From positions 54,942,473 to 55,006,472 of the forward strand of contig NC_087062.1 of the NCBI RefSeq assembly GCF_963678635.1: a stretch of DNA of 64,000 bases, in the 5' to 3' direction. Below are positions 1 to 12,901 of this stretch, in pieces; within the stretch, counting starts at the first letter, position 1; each line of letters begins with the position of its first letter. The translations under genes and the position numbers were made by a program. The stretch is from Symsagittifera roscoffensis (lineage: Eukaryota > Xenacoelomorpha > Acoela > Convolutidae). The notes under the pieces were generated by a model. It ran no database searches and was not told the origin of the DNA. It saw only the letters and a list, made by a program, of their open reading frames with translations.

Positions 1-1
1 C

Positions 2-283
2 TTACCTCCGGCGGCGTCACAGATACCGGGAAAATACCTATGGTTCTTGGTAACGAGGGCGACGGAGAAGCAGCACGTAGACCCAGAGAACCTAGTCTTG
101 TCCTTGACGAGGCTGAGGGACTTCCTCGTGGAAATGGACGTGAAGGAGCTCTCGCTTCCAGTGTACGATCCAAACAGAGGACGACTGCATCCTCGGGAAT
201 TGTACGCGCTTGTACACGTGATATTCTCTGATACTAATATACAAGTATACTTACATAAGAAATATTACTTAAGTATAGGCTGA
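2..283 (+). pseudogene. C-terminal end of LTR element copy A Pol polyprotein (macro-like domain), partial
   Basis: An open frame runs in from the left edge of the window and stops with TGA at 283. Its roughly 93 residues match the last residues of the frame ending at 26360 in copy B almost exactly, with a few substitutions. In copy B this segment is the C-terminal half of an ADP-ribose macro-like domain (see 24909-26360), so this is the same domain of an older copy whose gag-pol lies outside the window. The fragment itself has no disabling change, but the next ORF of copy A is heavily broken, so the whole element is taken as dead. Confidence 0.8.
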
Positions 284-670
284 GTGACGTGCGAGAGGGT
301 GTTAGGCTAAAGACTAAGTTGTATGTAATGTGTGCTGTTATGTCATGTTATGTGTTAGGTTATTAAGATCGTGGGTAAGAAGGGGTTAGTGACCATGAAC
401 AACTGAATGATGATCTTAGGAATAGATCCAAAGTTTAGACTGTCCAATCTTAGGTCGAATTCAAAAATTTTAGAGACCGATTGATATTAATAAATTTTAG
501 GATAAATGTCTTTTTATCTGGACTGTTTTTAAGCAGATTTTAACGATATATGTTAAGGTGAAACTGACAAGTATGACATTTGTGACTTCTTTTCTAGATC
601 CTGATTGATCATTTAATTACTCACTTGAGTCAAACCTTTGAATCAAATCGAATCGAACTTGAAGAACAGA
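284..670 (+). other. Spacer between pol and ORF3 of copy A
   Basis: This noncoding spacer aligns along its length with 26361-26771 of copy B, which shows that two separate ORFs are ancestral to the family. It holds short TGTTATGT-type repeats near 330-360 and AT-rich sequence. I see no clear splice signal or frameshift device linking pol to ORF3. How ORF3 is expressed (spliced subgenomic RNA, internal promoter or reinitiation) is not visible. Confidence 0.6.
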
Positions 671-3600
671 ATGGATAATTTCAACCTGGATGAATTGATG
701 GACCTGGCAGAGGCATATGTAGGACCGATGATAGATGCGATCTATCGTCGGCTGGTGGATCGAGACTTCGCTCTGGAGGACCCAGAGGTAGTCATGTTGC
801 TGACCGCCCTGATCAACATCTTGGGGCATGACAACCGTGGGGGCCGCCCCACGGAAGTCCTGTTGATGGCAGCATATGGAGAGAGAGGAGTACTAGACCG
901 CCCGAATATGAGAGTGATGAGGCGGAGAAACGGGGCTCTCTCAGGGAGTGACTTGGCGAATAAGCCTGGATTGGGAAGTTCTAGGTTTTACCAACCAGGT
1001 GAAATGCCTATGCCCTCCAAGCCCAAACCTGGGCTGACGAGAATGCATCAGGAGATGAACAGCGAGGCTGCCTCGTCTGGTTCACCATTGAGAGCAGCTG
1101 TGCCACCAAAGAGGGCGAAAGTAGGACAGAAGGTTCAGACGAACCAAACCATGCAAGATCTGAATGGGATGAAGGATGAACTGGAAAGGACGAAAAAGGA
1201 GCTGGACGAGATGACCAAAGCATGCTCAAGATGGAGGACCATCGGGCCATGTGGAGAAGATTGTTCGAAGACTGCAAAAAAAAGCAGGGTCAAGAAATTG
1301 AGCGCTTGAGGCAGGACTACAAAGAGCGATCGGAACAGATGACGTTGACAACGGCCGTGGAGAAAGTGATACCTGCAAGGAATATTCCTCGTGGGCAGTC
1401 CCCGATGGAGCTCTTGACGCCTCGAGAAATGAGTCAAACAACGGAGACACGGCTCCCGACAGCGACAGATCGAGTAACGATCCCGGACCCTAGTGACACC
1501 TTGGGTGACCCCGTCGTGGAACAAACGGTGAGGAAGCTGATAGAGACAGCTGGATGACTGGTCGCCAACAAGAATGCGCCAGGTTCCGGGATGACTGCAC
1601 CCTATGGAACGATCGACGACACAGGCAGAGTACGACTCTCCCAGACCGTGATCAGAGAGGGGATAAGTGACGTGACGCCACTCATGGGGAGCTCGAAGGC
1701 CCCAGAGAGAAGAATACAGAAGATGGCAGCGAAGAAAGTGTCTCGCATAATAGACGTGCAAAAGAACAATCAATTGAAATATAATTTCACGGGAGTTCCG
1801 GGGACAGATCCGAGAGCTTGCTTCAATCGAGCGACTTGGAGCCCGGCAGTAAACCTGCAGCAACCACCACTGGGGACATCACATCTGATACTGGGAGACA
1901 GCTTGGTCAGAGTACTATCGAATTTGAGGACCTCGTGGGTCACCACGGTGATGGCCTTTGGAGGCGCGACGATAGCCCAGTTATTTCGAATGGTGGAACT
2001 GATGAATCCAGGGAGGATCCCCAATGTGATGATCCTGGTCGGGACGAATGACATCTCCAGAGGTTCAGATGAGCAGGAAGCACTATGGGAATCAATGATG
2101 GTGTGTTTGTTTACTACGCTCTGGCAGAAATTCAATTGCGCGGTACTGACCGTTTGCACTGTGCCAATGAACACGAGGAGCTTGACAGCAGCAGGGAGAA
2201 GGCACAACGAAGGAGTCGTCAGGTGGAATAACATCTTGAGGAATCTAGCAAGTCGGAATGCCGGAAGAATGATCCTCATGGACATTGAACATGAGTTGAG
2301 AGCTATGGATCAGGCCAGACTGACCACGGACGGCATCCACTTCGATAGTATCAAAGGACAGGCTTGGTTGAATCGAGTCTTCCAAGAGCGGTTGGATGAA
2401 CTAGAGGCGGAACTCTTTGACACAGGAGTGCTGAAGGAAGAAGGAACAGCGAGTGACGCGGTTATTACTACATTTGTGCCTCCTAGCCTGGAAACACGCT
2501 TGGGGACGGTCCCGGCCGTCACGAACTACAGAAAACAGAGCTCCAGCGAACCAGGTCAAAGGACAGACGTACAGGATCGATTGGGAGAAGCGCCGATGAG
2601 GAGGACCATTCATCCTAGGAGAAGAATAGGACCTGTCAACCCAATCGACGAGACAGCCAGCACGTCTAGATCGGACACGAGATTGGAGACGACAAGTACC
2701 AGTCAAGAGGAGAGACGCCCGGACAGAGGCTCGTTGATGTGGTCAAGACCCATACCGTCTCCCTGGCATGTATACAAAGACGAACTAATGAAGCTGGATC
2801 TCCAGAGGGTAAGCTTCATCGAAGATGCAAGGAGGGTGCTGAATGGAGCGACGCTATCCGTCAGCAGACTGTACTCGATAACCGGCGTAGACTGGTTGAT
2901 AGCCGCTAGTATAAATTTCAGCTCCACGACGGCCTTGAGATTTGCTGACCTAGAGGGACTGCCCTCTAACAACACAATGGGACCAGTGAATGCGAGACCA
3001 TTGCAAGATGTGAGATTGAATCATGATGAAGGGAATCGTGAAAAGAGACCAGGAAGATTCCTGACGACGAGAGCGCCGATTGGACAACATGTGAAGATGT
3101 TCAGGCAGCTGACGACACCCCCTGGTCATGTGAAGGAAAGAATATACCCAAAACTAGTGAATCAAAATGGTGATGTCCAAATATACGGTGGATTGAAAGC
3201 GATAAAGAAAGATGAGACCATCTTCGCCGCCTATGACAAAGCAGAAATGAGGAAGGCCAAGATTATGATAGTAGCGAATTCAGAGCTCGTGTACACCTCC
3301 AATTCTCTGTTTTTGCTGGACGTCATAATGTTGGCAGCGGTTGACCTGGACCTACTGCAATCGGTATCTCTGGCTATAGGGGTACAAAGGCAGACGGACA
3401 TGAATCCAATTACGATCGTGTTTGCTGGCATTAAAGACCATCTACACAGTAGAGGATTGAAGGACCATGCGCTACAAATGCTAGTGTTGGACGAGGTGCT
3501 GGGGTTGGAACTGTCCAATTTCAGTCGACAGCTCAAACTGAAACCGGGAATAGACGACGACCATCGAGTGATCGTAGCGATGTCCAACGACTTATGGTTC

Positions 3601-6600
3601 CGAGCAATGGAAGTGACAGGTGAGAACACGAGAAGGAAAAATTCACTAGAGACTAGAGCTCATTTGGAGGCGATGGTTTTGAGAACCAAGCCGGAAGCCA
3701 ACCAGTGGCTACACCTGAATCCTCGAGTAGCGGCATTGGGTGCAGATGCTTTTGAGCAAGGCCCTGTGATGATCACGAAGATCCATGGCTACTTGTTAAA
3801 GGAGGTGAACCTGGCGGAAAATGCCGGAGAAAAGACTGCTGAATTTGTAAACAGAATGTGTCAGATTACCCTGGAAACCTTCTGGACCCAGGAAGTGAAG
3901 GGACAGGAAGGTTTTGAACGGACAGACAGCATGCTGGAAGGGTTGGAAGCCGGATGGACCGCGTCCTTCTTGGCAAAAGTCTACCCGAAAGTCTCTCATT
4001 ACTTGATAAAAGAATTCCTCCAAGCAGTAGTGGAAGTGTCAATAGTGGAACTAATAGCCTTGTTCGTGACATTTGGAGCAGAGAGTTTCGTGAAAGGACC
4101 GGCGATGCTGCTCACCGAAGGAATCCAGAACCTGCGGTTAGATGGACTTCTGACATTGATTGCGATTACCCACGGAAACTTGGGAGGACTAATGAAATTG
4201 ACAAGTTGTCCAGAGCAGATGAGAGAGAGAGAGTGAGGAATTTAGATATGAAGAAATCCACGGACTCGTGGAATAAGATAAGAGACCTGAGACACACTCT
4301 TATCCAATATCTATTACAACAAAATCGCTTTGGAACGGGAGAAGACGAGACTATCGAAAGAGAAGAAGATGTTAGACGACATGTTGGAGGCATGCCCCTG
4401 TTAACCGATCTGAACTTGGCTGATCTAAGAATGAGAACTGATTCCTTAGCGCTGATCAGAGGAGTCACGGAGTTTGTGACAGTGATCTATAGACCAGCAG
4501 TCACGTTTGCGTTCCCTGACGTTAAGGTGGAGGCAGATAGGAGGTCGGTGCTGCACCTGAACCTCATATCAGCAGTGGACGGTAGTGCACTAAACTGGTG
4601 TGAGCAGCACACATTGCGGGAGCTCATGAGTGAAGATCTGTTGTTTGCGAAAATATCAGACCCAGAGATGACAGTCATCAATTTTGACGATCAATTTCGT
4701 GATCGCATGGGAGAAGTAGAAAGAGGACACATCGAAGTGTTTCCGAAGCTTTGGAATCTGAGACCCTATGATAAAACGAATGGTGAAATAACCAGAGTGC
4801 CTCGTCTCACTGCAGCATATCATAAAGTGAGAGAAGAGACGAAGGACTGGGGTGATTACGAGAAGCTGCCGGAGGCAATCCCTGAATTCCCTCTGATAAG
4901 AAGGATGTTGCTCGAAGCAGTCTCCGTGGTACAAACTCCTAGGTTGAGAGCATTCGAAACCAATGAAAGGAGAGTAGGGAATTTTGTGGGAACGATGGAC
5001 CCATACTTTGTAGGGAGAAATGCCGCCGTGTTACAATACACACGATTTGCATATACGGATCAAGCGACGAGAAGGCGAATAAGCAACGCCGCGACTCCCA
5101 AGCCTGGAAGATTTGACGAAGAATGGACGGGATAAGGCTTAGCTCCGATGAAGATGAGAGGCAGGACCGAACTGCCTGAAGCCTCCTTGATCCTGACCGG
5201 ATCAAGGAAACCGGAGTTGAAAGTGGGAGGAACACTGCAGGCGAGAACCTTCCTAGCACCCTTCGGCTGCGAGGAAATCAAAGTGGTCCATGGAGAAGAG
5301 GAAGATGGATCGGCCGGTATATTGATAATACCGAAGTTTCCGGAAGGAACCGACAATGATAAGCAAGGACCCTCGAGCTCAAAGAAGGATATGTCAGAAG
5401 GAGAAGACGGACAGGGAGGAAGCCATCAAACCGAGGAACCCATGCAAAAAGATGCAAGTCAAGCTGGTGGGGAAGACGACAGGGCATCGACAGGAGGAGT
5501 ATCCAGCCTGGATTTCAATTTCCTCAGTGATTTTGAGAACAACGCGGATACGTTAGAGACGACCGAGCCAGCGGATGAAGGCATTTCGACACTGGAGCCT
5601 CCGACGGCCTTTACAGAAATGAAACGGAATTTGCCAGAGAGCAGCTCTCCTGGCAATTCAAGAAATAACGAACAAAGAATCATCATGGAATCGCCTAGAA
5701 GAAGAAGAGTAGAGGGCTCAGCCAGAGTACCTTTCTTGGGAACGTTGCCCGAAGAAGATTGGGAAGTACATCACCGAGACCATGAGAATAGGACGGGATG
5801 TAGATTGGACAGAGTGGCGTTCATGGAAGAAGTCTGGACGGTAGTTCAGAGCTATGGGACCCAGTCCATTTTGAAAACAGGTCTCAATCGACCGTTGATG
5901 CAGAAAGTCCTTGACAAGCTTGATGAGTGTGAAGGGAGGTTGAGTGAGTTGTTGATTGACTCAGCCACTGATGAAAGTGAAGCGAATTCTCACATCAAGA
6001 TGAGACCGCAGGACGATAAAGGAGAGGTGGTGTATCTGTCAAGAACCAGGAGAGGAACGATACGATCGAAATTGGTGATTGATAAGATCAATGCGATGAA
6101 AATGAAGTTAGGCAGCAGAGTGATGCCGAGGAGAGTAGGAAAGACGAAGGTGGATTCGGAGATATCGATGAAAGCTGTCACTTCAGCGAAAAGGAAACGA
6201 GTCGAAGAGGTCATGGATTTGGGACAAGGTGACTATCAATTGCCTGGCACAGATAAAATGTTGACTGATATAGCGATGGTGCCACCCATTCTCATGGCGG
6301 GAATAAAGTCAACAGGTTATAAATCCAAAAGGAGTGACCGCACTCTGACTGGAGCAAACTTAGAAATGGAAATACTCAGTCAATGTGGAGAGAGCACAAT
6401 GAAAGACTTTAAACCATCTCCCATGAATCACGGAAAGGGAAATGTCGCAAGACAACTAGTACCCGTGGAATATAACCGACTGACAGTATCAGAGGCTGTG
6501 TCGATAAATGAACCTGCAGGTGGATATATGGAAATGTTGGAGTACCGAAACTCGGCTAGAGGGTACGTGATGACTCTGGAAGACAAGAGTGCCATGGAGG

Positions 6601-9274
6601 GTTATCTAGAGACAATGTTGCAAGGCACCACCCTCAAGCAGAAGGCGTACGGGACTTTAGCGTCGTCTGAGATACAGGCAGAAACGATGGAGCAGTTGGT
6701 GAGCCTTCCATGGAAAGCAGTGGTATTAAGGTACTTCGAAGAAGAGATGAGGACTACGCCAAGAAAACACGCTCTCGTGGCAGTACCTTACGTAACAACA
6801 GAGTTACAACTGAGGTTTGCCTGGTGCATGATGGGATTGACTCGCGAGGAAAATGATTCAGAAGAAAGGAAGAGGTCAAAAGAAGAGAAGGTTTCCCTTA
6901 TGACGAACCTGAGGGATCTGATAGTCCAAGAGGGAGCAGCAGTGGCGTGTGCGAAGCGGAGAGACGCTCTCTGTTTCATTCGATTCATGATAGAGCATAT
7001 TTCAGTACCTGCATTGAACACTTGTGTTAAGATGCTGAGGGAAGGCGATGAGCGAGCGAAAGCCTTACTCTTGCTAGCACTGCTGGATATGCAGCAGAGC
7101 AAACCGATGAGGGTGAATATGAAAGAACCCGAGGAGTTAGAGCCCATGAGAAAGATAGACGAAATCAGGAGATTCTCAAACAAGGAGCTGAGACTCACTA
7201 AAGAATCTATGGGGGCATTGCCGAAATCCAGTGAATACTGTGGACCGATCAAGAAGAAGTCACACAGCTACGTATCCGGAATCATAGGGATAGCGTACAA
7301 CCCTTTCCTGAGTGAAGACATACGCGATTGCTTCTTCGATTGCGAACAGGCAGTGTTACTAAGATTCTGGACGTCGATAATTGTAACAATTAAGAGCGCT
7401 AATAATTCACAGGCCAAATTGGGACTGGTCTTGGAAGAAGAGGTGACTGAAAGAGTGGAGTTTGGGTTGGGATTCTCAGATGAATCACTGAGAACGAGCT
7501 TGATGGCAGTGTGGGAATTGATGAGGCCATCATGGTGTCCTAGTCCCAACGCTGACTCGATATTACGGGCGACACAAGACGTGCGGAGGGAACTGAATGC
7601 AGACTGTAACCTGCGTGACCTTAACATCATATATAATGTGATGATAACGGCCTCTAGGAGCAACGGTGAAGATAAAGTGGAGTTGCCTGGCTGGGGACCA
7701 GAAGACTGGGTCAAACCTGGTAGCTGTCTGGCGGAAGTCTGTGGACTGGAGGGTCACGTTTGTGGAGGTCTGGACTGTGTGAAGACCCTAGAGAAACAAC
7801 ACAAGCAATTGACGGTATTGTTTGGAAACGTCGTGATGAAAGCAAGAACGGAAACGGAACTGATAGCGGATTGTCATGGAGGAACCGAGGTGAACCTAAT
7901 GACTGCACTAGGATTCTACAGCATGTTTGGTTCTCTAGAGTCACTATTGAATCTAGAAGAGAGACATGAGATGGTCACAGCCATCAGTGTAGAAGTGTTC
8001 CCAGGAGTTCTGCAAACCGAGCAGAAATACATAGGAAAATGAAGGGGGGCGATCGAGACGGAAATGAACATCAGACACAGTGAGACTTATTGTAGACCAT
8101 CAGGAGCACGATATTTGGTGGGCTCGACATTGGCTCCAATGTGCAAGAGCAGATACCCGGTACATTTTGTAGCCGTGGATGTAAAGAGTACGAGAACGAT
8201 CGTGGATCAAGCCTTCTCAGTGCCGAAATGTGTGAGACTGGCGAGAATGTCCGAGAAATCTTACGAGTTGCTATGTAAGATGTTCTCAGCAGTTCCAGAG
8301 AGAACCAAGGAAGAATTAGAATCGATACTGGGAAAGAAGTTCATGGGATACGTGAGCGGGAACTTCAGTGACTTTGAGAGACAGAAGCAGAGAGGATCAA
8401 CTGTTACAGATTACAATACAGTAGACGAGAATGATGAAGTCCACCGAGTGATGATGGAAGTGGAACCATTACTGGAAGCTTCGGTAAAACGTAACTGGAG
8501 GAGCATCATGTTGACACATGACGAATTTCCCTGCCACTGCTTGTTGCAGACCTGGTGGTATCCCAAGCGTAGTAATCTGGTGTTGATCTGGAACTCTGGA
8601 GAGCTGCTCTCCATGGGTTTACCAGACTCATCACAGCCCATAACAATAGTGATAGTGGGAGTTATGATGGCGATACGATGGCTGGAAGCTCACGTAAGAG
8701 AGAACAATAGACAGGAAGCGCCAACGAGAGAACAGTTGTGGAAATTGGATTGTCTAAAAGATTTAGATCTTTTTGAGACAATGTGCAAAATTCTAAACAT
8801 TCCGATGGAAGTGAAGAAGATATGGGCAAGAAAACGATTGATGCCATGGTTCAGAGCTAACATGACTGCATGGTTGTACGAATATGCTAAACAGCATATG
8901 TCGAAGCACGGCAGAGTGTACAAAGAATATCAGCTGGACATTGGAGCAGGAGCTTTCAAGCGAGCTCTCGTGACTCATCGGAATGCAGTGACCACCGCTG
9001 TGAAGAGAATTTCCAGGACAAGTGAACGTAGTGGAAAGGAGAAGGCAGAGATGTTAAAGGAAGATTTGGAGAGAAATGTGACGTTGTGTCTCCACAACAG
9101 CTTCTGCAGGAACAGAGAATCTAACGTGGATCCCCTACCTTGTGGAGAAGTGTAGAAGAGCAGAAGTGTTGGAGGACGGCTTCCAACAGCGTCAGGATAG
9201 CTAACGACGTGTTGCAGGACACAGAAACTGAAAGCGTAGAGTCAGTATCACAGGAGGAAGAGATGGAACATTGA
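671..9274 (+). pseudogene. Broken copy of giant ORF3 (SGNH hydrolase protein) of LTR element A
   Basis: Homologous along its whole length to the copy B ORF at 26772-36355. The ATG at 671 aligns with the copy B start, and the TGA at 9272-9274 with its stop. The frame is broken many times: loss of one base near 1215, TGA at 1555-1557, an in-frame 333-base deletion near 3450, an extra GA in a (GA)n run near 4220, TAA at 5133-5135, TGA at 8040-8042 where copy B has Trp, and a short 3' deletion near 9145 that gives TAG at 9153-9155. The SGNH motifs are still readable: GDSL near 1890, GTND near 2045 and DGIHFD near 2330. The second GIND motif has become GIKD. It remains useful as the reference for the stretch that a microsatellite replaced in copy B (around 8860-8900). 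Confidence 0.85.
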
Positions 9275-10097
9275 CGAATGGCCGAAAAACGAGATGCAAA
9301 AAGAAACGAAATTAGAAGAATTTAGAAATTTTAGAACTTCTAAATGACGAAAAAAAGAAGAAAACAATGGAGTGGTGAAGAAAAAGTTAAATTTCAGAAT
9401 TGTTTTATGTGTGTGAAAAAACTCAAGTGAAAAAACCAAGCAACCAAGTTGTAATTGAAAACTGAAACATTTAGTTGACTTTTGAAATTGTTGCATTTAT
9501 AAATTTGCACTTTGATTTTAGTTAAGTGGTTTTAGAGACACTTACTTATTATTTATTTAGGAAGGCTTGAGTGAAGGAGTATATTTAAATATTCCAGCCT
9601 GCATGACTGTTTTTAATCAGCTAGGAGAACTGTCACTTTGTGGTGACATGGAAGACTTGGGTAATCTCTCGATGAGGGAGATTGTTTCATTGTTCTTTCT
9701 AACCACAGAATTTCTTAGTTTTAATATTCAGGACAATAACAAGCAAGATTTCCCAAGGGAAGAAGCATAGTAGGATAATTTTAGCTTGTTGGTTGGCAGG
9801 ATCGTCCTGCAAACCAACATCTTTTAAGTCTAGGAGAAAAAGTTTTAATCAGGACATTGACATTGGAAGTCGCAAAATATGTTTTTATTTTAGGTCATAT
9901 CCTCAATGTGCAGATTAATGAAAGAATTTGAAGGCTATAGTGATGTAGTATGATGCCATTTATATTCTGCAGTGAGTCGATATGACGTGGATAAAAGTAA
10001 TTTCGTGCATTTTGTAAATTCTGTTCGATGACACTGTACCTATTTTACGAACATTGCGAGATTCAATGAGGACATTGACCGGACTGTCCGGGGAGTA
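9275..10097 (+). other. 3' untranslated region of copy A, ending in a short purine tract
   Basis: AT-rich sequence collinear with 36356-37174 of copy B. A 67-codon open stretch at 9567-9770 is not kept open in copy B and is not regarded as a gene. The last bases before the LTR (10088-10095, CCGGGGAG) are the only purine-rich stretch there and are the candidate polypurine tract for plus-strand priming. The same bases precede the 3' LTR of copy B. Confidence 0.6.
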
Positions 10098-11011
10098 TGT
10101 GACATTCGACCAGAATGGATCAAAATGCAGATTCAGCATATTCGAATTTTTAGCAGTGAACCTTACGAATTGGCGATTTTGAAGGAATAAGAGCGTTATT
10201 AGAACGATTGGCCAAACGGTGAGGGCTAGAATATTCTGGTATTTTGAAATTTTAAAAATTCGAATTATGACGTCATATTTCTGAGAAACGTCAGAAACGG
10301 CCATTTTGGAAGGAAAGTCGAAGAAAAACACAACAACGATAGTTGCGCTTACGATAACAACGGAAATTGTGATTGAGAAACAACAACAGATTGCAGGAAT
10401 AGCAGAGACCGTTCCGAGTTGCAACTATTGTGTCGCTACAATAGTTGCAAGGCCGTTGCGAACAACGGTGAAGGGTGGAAAACCAGCCTTCCGGAAGGAG
10501 AATAAGATCCTTATTTTCCCGGATTCAGGAATCCGGAGGGGTCTCGGGACTGAAACTTTTATCGACTTATATAAATTTTTAGCTTCCCTGTCATGTCCTG
10601 ATTTGAATTTAATTAACATCTGAATTCATTCTACTAAGATGAGAAGCTAGGAGATGGGGGAAAAGGTTGATCCATCTTCGATGGAGATGATGATTTTCAT
10701 CTACTGAACAAAAACAACAATAATTCAATAAATAGTAGTAGCCCTGTTTTTAGGAGTGACCACGTGGTCTGGGGATACTGAGACCCAGCCATGAGCTCAC
10801 TATTTCTGCATGTAATTGAGTTAATTTGAGTGTTTTGACCGAAGCCGAAAGCAGTAACGTTTTTTGTCGACCCGATGTTAGAAAGACCACCGAAAGTACT
10901 GGCTTGGTAGAGACGGTTAAAAGCATGTAAAGCTCTGTTTAGACGTTGGCCAGTCGTCTTAGGAAGTAGTTTTATTTTCCGTCGATAAGTATCTTCCGGG
11001 CGAATGTTACA
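10098..11011 (+). repeat. LTR of copy A (914 bp)
   Basis: Starts with TGTGACATTC and ends with GAATGTTACA, a 9-of-10 inverted match, at the same boundaries as the copy B LTRs. It is clearly more diverged from the two copy B LTRs than they are from each other, so copy A is older. It contains a TATATAAA box (10568-10575) and an AATAAA (10727-10732), giving a plausible U3-R-U5 layout. The 11-bp stem GCAACTATTGT/ACAATAGTTGC near 10420-10450 is kept although its loop differs from copy B. Confidence 0.85.
10568..10732 (+). promoter_or_regulatory. Candidate LTR TATA box and polyadenylation signal (copy A)
   Basis: TATATAAA at 10568-10575 and AATAAA at 10727-10732 are about 155 bases apart inside the LTR, as expected for U3/R promoter and R polyadenylation signals. 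The TATA box is conserved in both copy B LTRs (13380-13387, 37653-37660). The AATAAA is changed to AATAAG in copy B. Confidence 0.45.
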
Positions 11012-11246
11012 TAGATGTTTTTATGGCGCTCCTGGGTGTTATTCTTTTTTAACATAATGACCGGCAGAACCGTTGACGAGCACTCCGCGCCGAGCAGATG
11101 CTCACATTAACGCCCTAAATAGGCCTAAGCCGCCGGGGCGGAAGGGTAGTTCGGAACGCGGAAGCCTTCCGGATTACCGTGAATAGCTTTTTAACCTAGT
11201 TAAGACCGAAAATTCACGAACCAGGAAGGGTGGGGGGATTCGCGAT
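11012..11246 (+). repeat. Orphan 5' leader fragment of the LTR family
   Basis: The bases directly after the copy A LTR match the start of the copy B leader (13822-about 14046), including the primer-binding site region at 11024-11041. The match ends abruptly at a GGGGGGA run near 11246. A leader after a right-hand LTR is not expected for a single inserted element. This LTR therefore also served as the 5' LTR of another copy, now truncated. Confidence 0.75.
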
Positions 11247-11249
11247 TAT

Positions 11250-12328
11250 TAATGAATTTTAATAAATTATAGGTGCTTTCCCACATGGCCTAGAGTTAAC
11301 GCCGTCTTTTCTCCCCGTTAGGTCTTGGGCGCGAGTCCCTACCGGACCTTGTTTTTTTTTCAGTCTGCACTGTATCAACCATCCAGAGCATCTGGTGTAG
11401 AGTAATACACCTGCTCGGGAATACAAAGGCTTGTTTTTCGAATCCGGCTTTGACTTCTTTTTTTTTGCACTCAAGAAATTTTTAGCCTATTCTCGACTTA
11501 TCGTTCGTTATGTTGGTCGGCTCAGCTCCCTAAGCACCTACTTTTTTGAAGGTTAAGTTGCCTTCTTTTTTTCTGAAAACCAATGAAAAGCAGCATTGAT
11601 GGAATTAAATGAGGAAGATTTTTTTGCAGAATTTAAATTTTTTTTCTGAGGAAAATTTTTAATTTAAAAAAAACCTAAGATTAGGCAATTTTTCTTGTTT
11701 AATTTTTCTAGTGATTCCGCTTTTTTTTTGTTGACTCTTATTCTTTTTTTTTTCATACCTAATCGCCTTAGTCCTCCTATAGCATGGTTGGCCGAGCAAT
11801 TCAAGCTGGTGAGTTAATAGTTGGTGTGAGTTATTTGGCTCAAGGGTGCCTGCTCAAAACTTGTCGGCCTTGTTTTCGCTTCGTTAGTGTGGTTGCGAGA
11901 AATATTTTGTTTCCGCGTTTTTGCCTGGTTCGGGTTTGTATAACAAGTTAAATGAATGAAAAATGCGTTAGAGGAACGACAATTTGTTTTTTGAATTATT
12001 TGTAGTCGTTTTTCTTACGCCTGAACCCAGGCATTGATTTATGTCTAAAAATTGGTTTTCCAATACCCGACTTCGATTTCCCAATAATATAAAATTTATG
12101 CTTTGCATATTTTCTAATCGGTCAACTATATTAATTATAAATGCGTGGATTTGTGTGCGTTCTTTGAGATTTTTTGCGATTTGTTGAGTTTTTTGAATAT
12201 GCAATTCTGACTGACTGAAAGGAGGTGAAAGTAAATTTAAAAATTCGGTCCCTCCATCATGAGGAACGCCACCGACTTCTATCCCATAAACAACTTATCT
12301 TACAAATTACAAATTTTACTTGCTCTAT
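11250..12328 (+). repeat. Tandem repeat unit X1, intact and without insertions
   Basis: About 1.08 kb that recurs immediately downstream as X2. It contains a tRNA-like head near 11275-11345, with an A-box-like TGGCCTAGAG and a B-box-like GCGCGAGTCCC, so it may include a SINE. The rest is T-rich sequence. A second tRNA-like stretch, TGGCCGAGCAATTCAAGCTG, lies at 11789-11808; the centre of that stretch is the empty target site for copy B. No protein-coding potential was seen. Confidence 0.7.
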
Positions 12329-12901
12329 TATTGAATTTTAATAAATTATAGGTGCTTTCCCACATGGCCTAGAGTTAACTCCGTCTTTTCTCCCCCATAG
12401 GTCTTGGGCTCGAGTCCCTAACGGATCTTGTTTTTTTTTTCAGTCTGCTCTGTATCAACCATCCAGAGCATCTTATGCTCTGTATCAACCATCCAGAGCA
12501 GCTGGTGTAGAGTAACACACCTGCTCGGGAATACAAAGGCTTGTTTTTCGAATCCGGCTTTGACTTCTTTTTTTTTGCACACAAGAAATTTTTAGCCTAT
12601 TCTCGACTTATCGTTCGTTATGTTTGTCGTCTCAGCTCCCTCAGCACCTATTTTTTTGAAGGTTATTTGCCTTCTTTTTTTCTGAAAACCAATGAAAAGC
12701 AGCATTGATGGAATTAAATGAGGAAGATTTTTTTGCAGAATTTAAGTTTTTTCTGAGGAAAATTTAAAAATTTTTAATTAAAAAAAAAACCTAAGATTAG
12801 GCGATTTTTCTTGTTTAATTTTTTTGTTGACTCCTATTCTTTTTTATTTCATACCTAATTGCCTTAGTCCTCCTATAGCATGGTTGGCCGAGCAATTCAA
12901 G
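12329..12901 (+). repeat. Tandem repeat unit X2, left part
   Basis: Near-identical to X1 from its first base. It ends at CAATTCAAG, exactly where copy B begins. A local 30-base duplication (TCTGTATCAACCATCCAGAG, twice) at about 12449-12500 is absent from X1. The unit resumes at 38096 with the bases expected from X1. Confidence 0.8.

Noticed and set aside
1135-1863. 242-codon minus-strand ORF opposite ORF3
   Set aside because: A shadow of the sense ORF; the equivalent minus frame in copy B differs in extent and neither shows a domain.
9567-9770. Small gene in the 3' untranslated region of copy A
   Set aside because: The reading frame is interrupted in the corresponding part of copy B, so it is not conserved.
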